IMG/VR virus record: IMGVR_UViG_3300007265_000001
Location: 1-43,341 of that record
DNA: 43,341 nt
Origin: a virus
Direction: 5' to 3' (one strand)
The translations under genes and the position numbers were made by a program. The notes beneath the pieces were generated by a model, which made no database searches, was not told where the DNA came from, and was given only the letters and a program-made list of their open reading frames with translations. Shown here piece after piece: positions 36,719-43,341 of the stretch; position 1 is the first letter of the stretch, and every line of letters starts with the position of its first letter.

Positions 36719-37648
36719 TCATCGCTTTTCAGCGAGCAGGGTCACCCCGCGGGTGCCCTCTGCTACTTCCTCAAGTTCCGACAGCGCGGAGTGTTGAGGC
36801 TGAATGAATCGATATCGGCTGGAGAGTTCTTCGCACTCCCTTGCCTCGTATCCGTGATCGGACAAAAAGACCTTCGCGCGCTCTGTCGTCCAGCTTCGTT
36901 TGTCGAAGTAAACGGACTGCACTTTCAGACTTGCCCGCGCGCGCTCCTCGTGATCGCGGAGAGTTTGCTGTTTCAATTGCAGGCTGCGGACTCGCGATTT
37001 CCGTTCGCATTCGGGCAGGAGATGAAGCGGTGGCTCGATAATTCGCTTCACGTCGCGGAAGAAAGGTTCGACCAGGCTGCGGAATTCAGCCTCTTCCATG
37101 CCGGGAAAGCGGCTTCGCACATTAACGTCCGTACCTGTGTAAGCCGGGTAGGTCACTGGCGAAACATCGAACAGGTCAACGCTCAGTAGTTCGCGAATGA
37201 ATTGGCCGTTCTCTTTCAGGTAGTTTTCGTCGACGGAACGGAAGCCGAAAGAAGACTGCGTGATGTCGCCGCGGCGGATGTTCTCCATCAGGTCGCGACC
37301 GACCGTCGTATCCGGAGGAGTGATTACGTAGCGCAAGCCGTGCTGATCCTCTTCGAGTTTCAGCGTTCCGGCCTTCGTTCGGCCAAGGATCTGCGATGGG
37401 TCGTGATTGAATAGCGCGCGTACATCTGCGCCTTCTGCCAGAGTCCGCTTGAAAGCTCCCGGCATGATGCGTTCGCGGACGCCCCACATTGGCTCTGAGA
37501 GTTGATTAAATACGGCGGCGTAGCCGCGAATCTTTGGAAACGCGCCGTCCTCGCGGAGTTCCGGTATGCCCAGCCTCACGCCAGCGGAGCCGTCAAAATG
37601 GCCGGTGTCGAGATTCTCGCGTTTGCCGAGTTTGATCTGGACCTTCAT
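36719..37648 (-). CDS. Prohead protease (HK97 family) with C-terminal extension, 309 aa
   Basis: Protease domain about residues 15-190: IRGYAAVFNQLSEPMWG, VREREIMPGAF-type segment, DVRALFNHDPSQILGRT (His82), VGRDLMENIRRGDITQSSF with catalytic-type Ser132/133 (SSFGF) and LLSVDLFDVSPVTYPAY. The fold is that of herpes-like serine proteases maturing the capsid. After it a helical charged linker leads to SVYFDKRSWTTERAKVFLSD, then HGYEARECEEL and YRFIQPQ, a small extra module seen in some phage proteases. ATGA overlap with the portal stop. Confidence 0.9.
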   Translation of the reverse strand: MKVQIKLGKRENLDTGHFDGSAGVRLGIPELREDGAFPKIRGYAAVFNQLSEPMWGVRERIMPGAFKRTLAEGADVRALFNHDPSQILGRTKAGTLKLEEDQHGLRYVITPPDTTVGRDLMENIRRGDITQSSFGFRSVDENYLKENGQFIRELLSVDLFDVSPVTYPAYTGTDVNVRSRFPGMEEAEFRSLVEPFFRDVKRIIEPPLHLLPECERKSRVRSLQLKQQTLRDHEERARASLKVQSVYFDKRSWTTERAKVFLSDHGYEARECEELSSRYRFIQPQHSALSELEEVAEGTRGVTLLAEKR

Positions 37649-39009
37649 TGGATAGCCTCCGAGACTTCTTTTCCGTTCGGGCCGTGCTCTGTGCGTGCCT
37701 GCTTTGGCGGCGGTGCGCCATCTTTCGGCGGCGGTTCCTGGTTATTCGGTTGAGGTGCAGGCGGCGCTGGCGGATTCAGCGCTCGCTTGAGCGGGATCGT
37801 GTTCGCGGGTACGAAGAAAATCTTCCCTTCGCCGTTCGGCATCGCGTTCAGGTTCTCTTTGGCGCGGACCTCGTCTTTGTTCATGAAGCCATCGGTCAGA
37901 GCAAGGTGATAAGCGTCATAGCGCGTCTTGATGTCGCCGCGGAGCAAGGCGTCCAGCGCGAACTCGCAATGCAGCCCACTGTTCAGGCCCAGCACCTTGC
38001 GGTTTAGCTCCTGCTCCCACCGAACGAGCCAAGGGCGAATCGTGTGATTTCCGAACTGCAAAAAGAACTGCTCGACGCTGGCGTAGGCCGCTGAGCGGTC
38101 GTGAACTTCGAGCATTGAGAGCGGCATGCGGAAGATGCGCGCCATGTCGGAGACGTTGAACTGGCGGGTCTGGATGTACTGGGCGTCTTCGGGCGGAACG
38201 CTGATAACGTGATACTTCAATCCTTCTTCGAGAATGAGCGTGCGGTGAGGACTGCGGTCGGAGCGAATCGCCTCCATGTCTTTCGACAGCCGCGCATGCG
38301 CTTCATTCGTGAGCTGCGCGGGATGCTCAAGGACGCCGCCCGGGCGCTCGCCGTGGCCGAAGAACGAAGCGCCGTAGCGCTCCGTGGCGATGCCGTGGCC
38401 GATGGTTTCGCGGTGAACGCGAACCGGCGACATGCCGTTGAGCCCGTCAAGACTGAGCCCAGGCACGTGAACGACCTCGTTTGCGTCGTAGGTCGCGATC
38501 TTGCCGTTAGGCGTGTCGCTGGTTTCATAGACCAGGCGTCCGGCTTTCGTCGTGCCGCGCGTGAGGCTCGGCATCAGCGGCCATAGGCTGTCCACTTTCG
38601 CCGCGCCGTTGAAACGAATCAGAAGGTAGGCATTTCCCCATGTGCAAAGGTGCGCCTGACACGTCTCGCGACCCACCATCGACGTATGCACATTGTTGAA
38701 CTCATCATGGAGTATCGTGTACTCCATCCTATCCGTGGCCTTCTCTTTGTCCCCTTCGGAATCGAGCTCCCTGTAAACGTGCAAAGGAAGCGAGGAAACT
38801 GTCTCCGAGATGATTTTCACGCACGCCCAAAAGGCGGTGAGGCCCATGGCCGTCGCGGGATTGACGCGCACGCCGGAAGCGACGCGGTCGCCGGCTCCCA
38901 TCGCGTCATAGAACCAAGGCGCGGGATTACTGAGCGGCGTTTTGGGGTTCTCGAGCGAATCCCTGAACTGGATGCCGCCCTTCAAAATGCGATCGAGGAA
39001 GTCAGGCAT
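37645..39009 (-). CDS. Portal protein (HK97-like), 454 aa
   Basis: Family signature throughout: VNPATAMGLTAFWACVKIIS, ETVSSLPLHVYREL, GNAYLLIRFNGA, VVHVPGLSLDGLNGMSPVRV, YGASFFGHGERPGGVLEHP, GLKYHVISVPPEDAQYIQTR, RIFRMPLSMLEVHDRSAAYA and QFGNHTIRPWLVRWEQELNR. Dodecameric ring at the capsid vertex through which DNA is packaged. The C-terminus is Pro-rich (PPAPPAPQPNNQEPPPKDG). Located in the usual order after TerL, before protease and capsid. Confidence 0.95.
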   Translation of the reverse strand: MPDFLDRILKGGIQFRDSLENPKTPLSNPAPWFYDAMGAGDRVASGVRVNPATAMGLTAFWACVKIISETVSSLPLHVYRELDSEGDKEKATDRMEYTILHDEFNNVHTSMVGRETCQAHLCTWGNAYLLIRFNGAAKVDSLWPLMPSLTRGTTKAGRLVYETSDTPNGKIATYDANEVVHVPGLSLDGLNGMSPVRVHRETIGHGIATERYGASFFGHGERPGGVLEHPAQLTNEAHARLSKDMEAIRSDRSPHRTLILEEGLKYHVISVPPEDAQYIQTRQFNVSDMARIFRMPLSMLEVHDRSAAYASVEQFFLQFGNHTIRPWLVRWEQELNRKVLGLNSGLHCEFALDALLRGDIKTRYDAYHLALTDGFMNKDEVRAKENLNAMPNGEGKIFFVPANTIPLKRALNPPAPPAPQPNNQEPPPKDGAPPPKQARTEHGPNGKEVSEAIQ

Positions 39010-39028
39010 TTGTTATTTGCGCCACACG

Positions 39029-39580
39029 CTAGGTAAGTGGTTGCCTAAGAATCGTAAATGGAGCGCGAACACCGGCGCTGAAGCGTTCAGCCGCTTCTAA
39101 TGCGACGCGGACTCTAGTGTCTGCTGTCGGTGCGTTGCCGAGAGCATGCAACGCGCCCTTGGCGATTTGCTCGCCGCAACCGCACGCGGCGAAATTCGCC
39201 GATTCCTCTTCCACTTGATAATCGGCATGGACGGTGAACAGATGGCCAGCGACGCCGACGAGAAAGGTGCCCCCAGATTCCTGGTCCTTGTCTTTCACAG
39301 CGTAGCCGCCGTCTTTCAAAGAAGCCCTGACGGCATCAACGAAATCCGAAACCATCCATTCAAAAAGTTCTTGGCCTGGCTTTCTTTCGGGAACCTTCAA
39401 TTTGTATCTGAGTAGCTGCCCCATGCGGAATGAGGATGTGAAACCCATGATGCACGACCCATTTATAAAAACCTTCGGGTCCTTCCTCATACTCAAATCC
39501 CAACCGCCTACTCCCGCGGAATCGCCGCCCATAACGACGCCGCCCTTGTCTTGGTCGATTACTCCGACGATGCAGGTCAA
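39029..39580 (-). CDS. Proteasome-beta-like Ntn hydrolase, 183 aa
   Basis: TTG start with GGAG eight bases upstream, forming TTGA with a tiny upstream frame. After Met removal the protein begins with Thr2-Cys3, then IVGVIDQDKGGVVMGGDSAG, matching the first strands of proteasome beta/HslV subunits (T1...GGVVxAxD); Lys36 in DPKVF takes the place of catalytic Lys33, with GSCIMGFTSSFRMGQLL following. Further segments (GGTFLVGVAGHLFTVHAD, FAACGCGEQIAKGALHA) fit the Ntn fold. Phage relatives are known but poorly characterised. Its place between TerL and portal suggests a role in head assembly, or it may act on host or bacterial proteins. Nucleophile assignment is by alignment only. Confidence 0.8.
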   Translation of the reverse strand: MTCIVGVIDQDKGGVVMGGDSAGVGGWDLSMRKDPKVFINGSCIMGFTSSFRMGQLLRYKLKVPERKPGQELFEWMVSDFVDAVRASLKDGGYAVKDKDQESGGTFLVGVAGHLFTVHADYQVEEESANFAACGCGEQIAKGALHALGNAPTADTRVRVALEAAERFSAGVRAPFTILRQPLT

Positions 39581-39621
39581 TTCACCATCTCCGCAAAAGT
39601 CTGGTCGAAATTACGTTTCAT
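39577..39621 (-). CDS. 14-codon coupling frame before the Ntn hydrolase
   Basis: ATG at 39619-39621 forms ATGA with the stop of the preceding small membrane protein; the peptide MKRNFDQTFAEMVN ends in a TGA that forms TTGA with the hydrolase start. Both edges obey the overlap rule of the operon, so it may serve to carry ribosomes to the TTG. May not make a functional peptide. Confidence 0.35.
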   Translation of the reverse strand: MKRNFDQTFAEMVN

Positions 39622-39764
39622 TTGCCGAAACGGGACAGAACGGATACGGCGACCAATAGAAAGCCACCGCAGATGGATGCTATCGGGACGGACATTTGTG
39701 CGACGCCGGCGACAATTGCCGCAAGGCCGACGAAGAAGCCGGCCATTTCGAGGCGCGACCTCAC
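39618..39764 (-). CDS. Small two-helix membrane protein, 48 aa
   Basis: GTG at 39762-39764 forms GTGA with the preceding stop. Reads VRSRLEMAGFFVGLAAIVAG then VAQMSVPIASICGGFLLVAV and SVLSRFGK: two hydrophobic helices with a short loop, basic at both ends. Too small for standard gene cut-offs but flanked by overlaps on both sides. Function unknown; holin-like topology, in the packaging block. Confidence 0.55.
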   Translation of the reverse strand: MRSRLEMAGFFVGLAAIVAGVAQMSVPIASICGGFLLVAVSVLSRFGK

Positions 39765-40021
39765 GATTTCGGGACTGCGTCGCCTTTCTTCTTGCCGGCG
39801 GGTTTACTGGATTCCCCAGGCTCGTCGGCCGTCGCCGAGTCTTCGGCCTTGACCGGCTTCGGTTCCGGGATCTGCAGCTCTGCGGTGATGTCATCGACAT
39901 CAGACGCCAGGCCAGCGAAAAAATCGTCGCCGGGTGCCGGGAATCTCTCCGCGCCAAGATGCCGCTCGTATTTCTCGGCTTGCGCTTCGAGTTCGCGAAT
40001 TGCCTGTCTCAGCTTTTCCAT
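39761..40021 (-). CDS. Hypothetical acidic protein, 86 aa
   Basis: ATG at 40019-40021 with AGGAGA upstream. N-terminal coiled coil (EKLRQAIRELEAQAEKYERH) then an acidic, disordered tail (ITAELQIPEPKPVKAEDSAT, KPAGKKKGDAVPKS). Possibly a scaffold-like or adaptor protein; the short coiled-coil and disordered tail are typical of small head proteins. No family recognised. Confidence 0.6.
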   Translation of the reverse strand: MEKLRQAIRELEAQAEKYERHLGAERFPAPGDDFFAGLASDVDDITAELQIPEPKPVKAEDSATADEPGESSKPAGKKKGDAVPKS

Positions 40022-40029
40022 TTCATCTC

Positions 40030-40206
40030 CTAAATCGTCAGACTCACCGCAGTAGTCGTGTTCGAATCGATGGACGAGATCAGGGAATCGAGATTGGCTT
40101 GCGCGACCGGGTCAGCCCCGTCGCCGATTTGATTGCAGAGTTTGCGGCAGGCTTCTTTCAAGTTTTCGATTGACGTCTCAAAGCGATCTTGGTTCGAAAT
40201 TGCCAT
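40030..40206 (-). CDS. Small helical protein between TerL and head genes, 58 aa
   Basis: ATG at 40204-40206 (a second ATG at 40209 is possible) behind AGGGGG. Sequence: MAISNQDRFETSIENLKEAC, RKLCNQIGDGADPVAQANLD, SLISSIDSNTTTAVSLTI. Charged, helical, two Cys. Fills an otherwise empty 185-base gap; size and position recall gpW-like or FII-like small neck proteins, but similarity cannot be asserted. Confidence 0.55.
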   Translation of the reverse strand: MAISNQDRFETSIENLKEACRKLCNQIGDGADPVAQANLDSLISSIDSNTTTAVSLTI

Positions 40207-40216
40207 CATCGGCCCC

Positions 40217-41812
40217 CTAGATACTGCGAATTCCTCGCTCCTCGTACACGGAACCCTTTGCGACCGGCTCGCAAATCAGCAGACCTTCCGCCATGCACAT
40301 AGCCGAAACGCCGTCGATACGCTCGCGGCTGAGCGCTTTCGAGGGCTTGATGTTCCCCGCGGCGTCCTTTTCGGGCGCGGTATTTGCCACCATCCACGTC
40401 ATGATCGGGTTGCCGTCGTGCTCGAGCGCGCTCGAGACGACCATCTTCTCGATTTCCTTCATGGGCTCGCTGAGCGTCTTGAAGCCTTGCCGCATCAGCA
40501 CGACCGGAACTCCGTCGCCCTCGAGCTGTACCGCGATCTGCGTCGCGTTCCATTCGTCGATCCCGAGCTTCACCAGACCGTACTTCGGAAGGATTTCCTT
40601 CACGATGTCGTGTCGCACCTGGTCGTAATCCACGACATTGCCCCGCGTTTTGCGCAGAAAGCCCTCGCGGGCCCAGGCGTCGTAGGGCACTCGGTCCTTC
40701 CTGGCACGCTCCACGATGGTTTGCTCGGGGCACCAGAAGAAAGAGAGTGACTTGACCTTGCCGTTCGGGCGCGGGAATACAAGATTGAGAGCCGTCAAGT
40801 CGAGCCTCGAACTGAGGTCCAAGCCGCCGAAGCAGCGCTCGCCCTGCAATTCCTTGGCGAGATGCGGCCTGGCGCATTTCTTCCAGTCGTCGACGCCCAT
40901 CCATCGCGTCTCTTGCTCGGTCCACTGGTTGAGATGGAAGCGGCGAAACTCGTTTTGGTTCTGAACTTTTTCGAGCGCGCGGTTGCATTGCGTGCGCAGG
41001 TATTCGATCTTCAGCGTTCGCCCGAGAGAGGGATTCGCCTTGGCCCAGACCTTTGGATCCGTCCAATCGTCGTCCGCACCGGCCGCGAAAATGACCGGAT
41101 ACAGCTCGTCGTCCGAGATCGCGCCGTTCAAAACCTGCATGGCGTGCGTGTGCTGCTCGTAGCACAGGCTTAATTTGTCCCATCCCGCCGTCGTGATGGC
41201 CCAGACAAGCGGCTGGCGGCGCGTCCCGGTGCCCGTCGTGAGCGCGGTCCAGAGGCGTCCGTCCGGCTGTACGAAGAGTTCATCGAACAGAACGGTATGC
41301 GGATTCGACCCGAACTTCCCTTTCGCATCGGCTGAGAGGACTTTGTAGAAGCCTTTGCTCTTCGGGTTGTAAATCGAATACTGGTATGGCTGCAGGAGCG
41401 CTGAGAGCCGCGGCGATTCCGTGACCATGTCGCGCGCGAGGTCGAAGATAATTCGCGCTTGATCGCGGTCGCCAGCAGCCGAATAGACTTCCGCGCGCGG
41501 TTCACCATCCGCAACAAGTCCTTTAAGGGCATTACCTGCGCCCCAGGTTGATTTGCCGTTCTTGCGCGGGACTTCGACATAGACGAGGCGAAACCGGCGT
41601 GTGCCATCGCTGCGCCGCTTCCATCCGTACACATCGCGCGTGACTTTCTCTTGCCATGGTTCAAGGACGAACGGCTGGCCAGCCCACTCGCCGTTGACAT
41701 GAACGAGGCCAAGGCGGAAGAAATCGACTGCGGACTGCGCGGCTTTCTTGTCGAAGTAATAGGAGTCATTCTCGACGAGGTCGAGAAACTTGGTGTTGAA
41801 GAATTGGGCCAC
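40217..41812 (-). CDS. terL: Terminase large subunit (TerL), 531 aa
   Basis: GTG at 41810-41812. Walker A VPRKNGKST (81-89), Walker B HTVLFDE (172-178) and the coupling segment TTGTGTRRQPLVWAITTAGW of the packaging ATPase; the nuclease half starts at about GGLDLSSRLDLTALNLVF with the first catalytic Asp, and GIDEWNATQIAVQLEGDG follows. Matches the HK97-type Terminase_1 family with full length. Cuts and pumps DNA into the prohead through the portal. Confidence 0.95.
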   Translation of the reverse strand: MAQFFNTKFLDLVENDSYYFDKKAAQSAVDFFRLGLVHVNGEWAGQPFVLEPWQEKVTRDVYGWKRRSDGTRRFRLVYVEVPRKNGKSTWGAGNALKGLVADGEPRAEVYSAAGDRDQARIIFDLARDMVTESPRLSALLQPYQYSIYNPKSKGFYKVLSADAKGKFGSNPHTVLFDELFVQPDGRLWTALTTGTGTRRQPLVWAITTAGWDKLSLCYEQHTHAMQVLNGAISDDELYPVIFAAGADDDWTDPKVWAKANPSLGRTLKIEYLRTQCNRALEKVQNQNEFRRFHLNQWTEQETRWMGVDDWKKCARPHLAKELQGERCFGGLDLSSRLDLTALNLVFPRPNGKVKSLSFFWCPEQTIVERARKDRVPYDAWAREGFLRKTRGNVVDYDQVRHDIVKEILPKYGLVKLGIDEWNATQIAVQLEGDGVPVVLMRQGFKTLSEPMKEIEKMVVSSALEHDGNPIMTWMVANTAPEKDAAGNIKPSKALSRERIDGVSAMCMAEGLLICEPVAKGSVYEERGIRSI

Positions 41813-41841
41813 ATTCAGTGATAAACTTCGCGACAGTGGGT

Positions 41842-41970
41842 ATGCTTCACTTGACGATTCCGTGTTCGCTCATCTTCTCGCTCGCATCGCTCTGCGGAGT
41901 GTTTCTGGTTTACGTTGTGCGGCCAGCGGTAGTCTTTCTCTTTGATCTAATTGACCGTCTCTGCGAATAG
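41842..41970 (+). CDS. Possible small membrane protein on the opposite strand, 42 aa
   Basis: The 173-base gap before TerL holds an open frame on the plus strand with ATG at 41842-41844: MLHLTIPCSLIFSLASLCGV, FLVYVVRPAVVFLFDLI, DRLCE. It has one or two hydrophobic helices but no clear ribosome site or promoter. It may be accidental. On the minus strand the same gap has two tiny overlapping frames (ATGA, then GTGA) just before TerL. Confidence 0.3.
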   Translation: MLHLTIPCSLIFSLASLCGVFLVYVVRPAVVFLFDLIDRLCE

Positions 41971-41985
41971 CATTGCGCCACACGC

Positions 41986-42315
41986 TTAGCAGCCGACTAT
42001 TTCCCCGTTCGTGATATAGAAATGCGCGCCGCATCCTGTACCTGTCAGATAGATCGAACTTGAACCGGCTTGCAAAGTCAGGCTCTCCACCGAATCGCCT
42101 AGCATGTTCCAGCGCCCGGGCCCGGGAGTCTGCGTCTGTGGAACGTGAGGCTTCCAGCAAATAATCGAATGCGTTCCGATTGGGCCGTTGTTCGTTTTGA
42201 AACAGACAGGACAGAGGAACAGAATTCCGTCGCACTCAGCGATTGTCGTGTCGGTTCGCCAGTGATTCTCATCCGTTATCTTTAGAAACTGAGGCTCTAA
42301 TTCTGCGAGCCTCAA
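41986..42315 (-). CDS. Hypothetical protein between the terminase subunits, 109 aa
   Basis: TTG at 42313-42315 forms TTGA with the TerS stop. CDGILFLCPVCFKTNNGPIG, THSIICWKPHVPQTQTPGPG and CGAHFYITNGEI resemble small uncharacterised phage proteins with a Cys-pair and a beta-sandwich look. Found with packaging genes in several siphoviruses; function unknown. Confidence 0.7.
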   Translation of the reverse strand: MRLAELEPQFLKITDENHWRTDTTIAECDGILFLCPVCFKTNNGPIGTHSIICWKPHVPQTQTPGPGRWNMLGDSVESLTLQAGSSSIYLTGTGCGAHFYITNGEIVGC

Positions 42316-42722
42316 TTCACGATCTCCGCAAACAACTGGTCATCCGCGCTATCGATCGGCGCGGCGGAAGTCGGCCTTCTCATCTTCGAGTGGGCCGCTG
42401 GCGTAAGCCCGAGCGTTTCCGCTGCGATGCGGCACTCTTTCACCGCCGCCGTCTTCGTCGTCGTCTTGGCTTTCTTGTCGCGCATCGTCTTGCGCATGTT
42501 GGCGACGGAGTAGCAGTAGCTCTCGAGCGGGATGAGCGATTGCACGGTGAGAAGCCCGTTGACGATTAGCTCCTGCGCCGTGATCTTCCACGTCTGGCAC
42601 ATCTCACGCGCGAAACGCTTGGGCGCCTTCGGAACCTTCTTGAGAAGCGTTACGGGAACATCGGTTACGGGATTCGCGCCCTTGCGGCGCTTCTGGTCCC
42701 AAGTTTTGGGGCGACCTTTCAA
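42312..42722 (-). CDS. terS: Terminase small subunit (P27-like TerS), 136 aa
   Basis: TTG at 42720-42722, chosen because it forms TTGA with the preceding stop and starts KGRPKTWDQKRRKGANPVTD. The rest (VPKAPKRFAREMCQTWKITA, QELIVNGLLTVQSLIPLESY, KECRIAAETLGLTPAAHSKM) fits the P27-like TerS family that recognises the packaging site and recruits TerL. The longer frame up to 42866 is the antisense-like part and not used. Confidence 0.8.
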   Translation of the reverse strand: MKGRPKTWDQKRRKGANPVTDVPVTLLKKVPKAPKRFAREMCQTWKITAQELIVNGLLTVQSLIPLESYCYSVANMRKTMRDKKAKTTTKTAAVKECRIAAETLGLTPAAHSKMRRPTSAAPIDSADDQLFAEIVN

Positions 42723-42910
42723 AAGCACTCCACCTCGAAATTGGGCAATGTGAGGCCGTGCGCGTCGCGCATGTGTTGGAAGATAGCCAGCAACCGCCGC
42801 TCGTGTTCTTCGGGCATAACGTGAACGCTTTCCCAACCGCATTCGCATTTCACGGTTTGCACGCATCCTTTTGCGCGTGGCGGCGAATCGATTTGGGCGG
42901 GAGAAATCAT
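42719..42910 (-). CDS. Small Cys/His zinc-finger-like protein, 63 aa
   Basis: TVKCECGWESVHVMPEEHER and LLAIFQHMRDAHG give a CxC...H...H pattern, similar to a single treble-clef or C2H2 finger. ATG at 42908-42910, stop overlapping the TerS start. Likely DNA-binding; a helper in packaging or regulation is possible by location. Confidence 0.6.
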   Translation of the reverse strand: MISPAQIDSPPRAKGCVQTVKCECGWESVHVMPEEHERRLLAIFQHMRDAHGLTLPNFEVECF

Positions 42911-42913
42911 GGC

Positions 42914-43276
42914 TTAGCGCTGGAATCCACGCGCCGTGGCAGCCGCTTGCGTATTGCCCGCGCCGAACGATGGCACGTTCACGACGATGGCTGTGTTCTG
43001 CGCGCTTGCAGGAAGGGGCCGCGAGAATTCGACGGTCAGCGGAGTGACGCCGACGCCTGCGCCGGCGGGAATCGTGACGTAGTAAGTCAGCGTGTTCGCG
43101 AGGCCGGTGATCGTTACTGCGATAACGGAACCTGCCGTTGCGCCCGCGCCTGTCACGGAGAAGCCGGTGATGTACGTCGTGCGGCTTGCGACGCCAGCGA
43201 GCGTTTGATTGTTCGCGGCGGCGGCGTTTGCTGAACTGACTTCGAGTTCTACGTCGCGACTGTCTAGATCACTCAT
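42914..43276 (-). CDS. Small beta-rich phage protein, 120 aa
   Basis: ATG at 43274-43276 with GGAGAT upstream. SANAAAANNQTLAGVASRTT, YITGFSVTGAGATAGSVIAV, TITGLANTLTYYVTIPAGAG and VPSFGAGNTQAAATARGFQR: Gly/Ala/Thr-rich, regular strands, no Cys or signal. Resembles small head-surface or decoration-type proteins but no firm family. It is the first complete gene after the HNH nuclease across the window junction. Confidence 0.6.
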   Translation of the reverse strand: MSDLDSRDVELEVSSANAAAANNQTLAGVASRTTYITGFSVTGAGATAGSVIAVTITGLANTLTYYVTIPAGAGVGVTPLTVEFSRPLPASAQNTAIVVNVPSFGAGNTQAAATARGFQR

Positions 43277-43312
43277 GGCTTATCTCCGATTCCCAATTTC
43301 ATAAAACCCTTA

Positions 43313-43338
43313 TTTTTCCCGTCGCTAGCGTGCGAATG
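43313..43338. repeat. 26-bp direct repeat, right copy
   Basis: Same 26 bases as at 7-32, including palindrome CGCTAGCG. Lies 37 bases upstream of the 120-aa gene. Supports joining the two window ends into a circle, with the HNH gene reading across. Confidence 0.8.
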
Positions 43339-43341
43339 ACA

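Noticed and set aside
1-43341. End repeats as attL/attR of an integrated prophage
   Set aside because: The integrase and a tRNA-half attP lie together inside the window at about 17.2 kb; attL and attR would be expected beside the integrase, and no bacterial genes flank the ends.
1-43341. CRISPR array or insertion sequence
   Set aside because: No regularly spaced direct repeats and no transposase-like gene were seen.

Overview
The window looks like the complete genome of a temperate, tailed siphovirus with HK97-type head morphogenesis, written in circular (unintegrated) order. It has a tyrosine integrase with an adjacent attP built from the 3' half of a tRNA-Thr(CGU) gene, an HTH control region, a recombination module, and a full head-tail-lysis set. 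About nine tenths of the genes lie on the minus strand. The host is probably an Acidobacteriota (Terriglobia-like) bacterium. This is inferred mainly from the exported lipoprotein at 19394-20242 and a secreted spike-like protein at 31886-34291, whose style I associate with that phylum; no host DNA is present to prove it.

Layout: 15029-17151 (+) is a short operon of an RHH-like protein, two small proteins and the integrase, followed by attP at about 17266-17312. From a divergent promoter region at 14961-15028 the early operon runs leftward: HTH regulators, small membrane proteins, RecT-like annealing protein, PD-(D/E)XK nuclease, ASCH protein, HerA-like ATPase, a broken DNA methyltransferase, a radical-SAM-like protein, a DUF1376 protein, many small Cys-rich proteins, RusA, two exported proteins and an HNH nuclease that runs off the left edge. 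If the genome is circular the same transcription direction continues at the right edge: a small structural-like protein, TerS, TerL, a proteasome-like Ntn hydrolase, portal, prohead protease, major capsid protein, connector, an exported/membrane cassette (30713-34291), head-tail joining proteins, major tail protein, tail chaperones, tape measure, tail tip proteins and the lysis genes, ending next to attP. A rightward lipoprotein gene sits as a moron between tail and lysis genes.

The ends of the window share a 26-bp direct repeat (7-32 and 43313-43338), most simply read as circular closure. HNH-TerS adjacency across that junction is the usual HK97-like arrangement. Genes are extremely tightly packed, and a striking share of junctions are 4-base stop/start overlaps NTGA in which N can be A, G, T or, in four cases, apparently C.

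Three early genes appear broken by a -1 shift at a run of three identical bases (about 2050, 2471 and 6731), suggesting homopolymer under-calls in the assembly or real decay. The most unusual content is the phage-encoded proteasome-beta-like hydrolase beside the packaging genes, the exported-protein cassette inside the connector gene block, and the radical-SAM/methyltransferase/HerA/ASCH neighbourhood.
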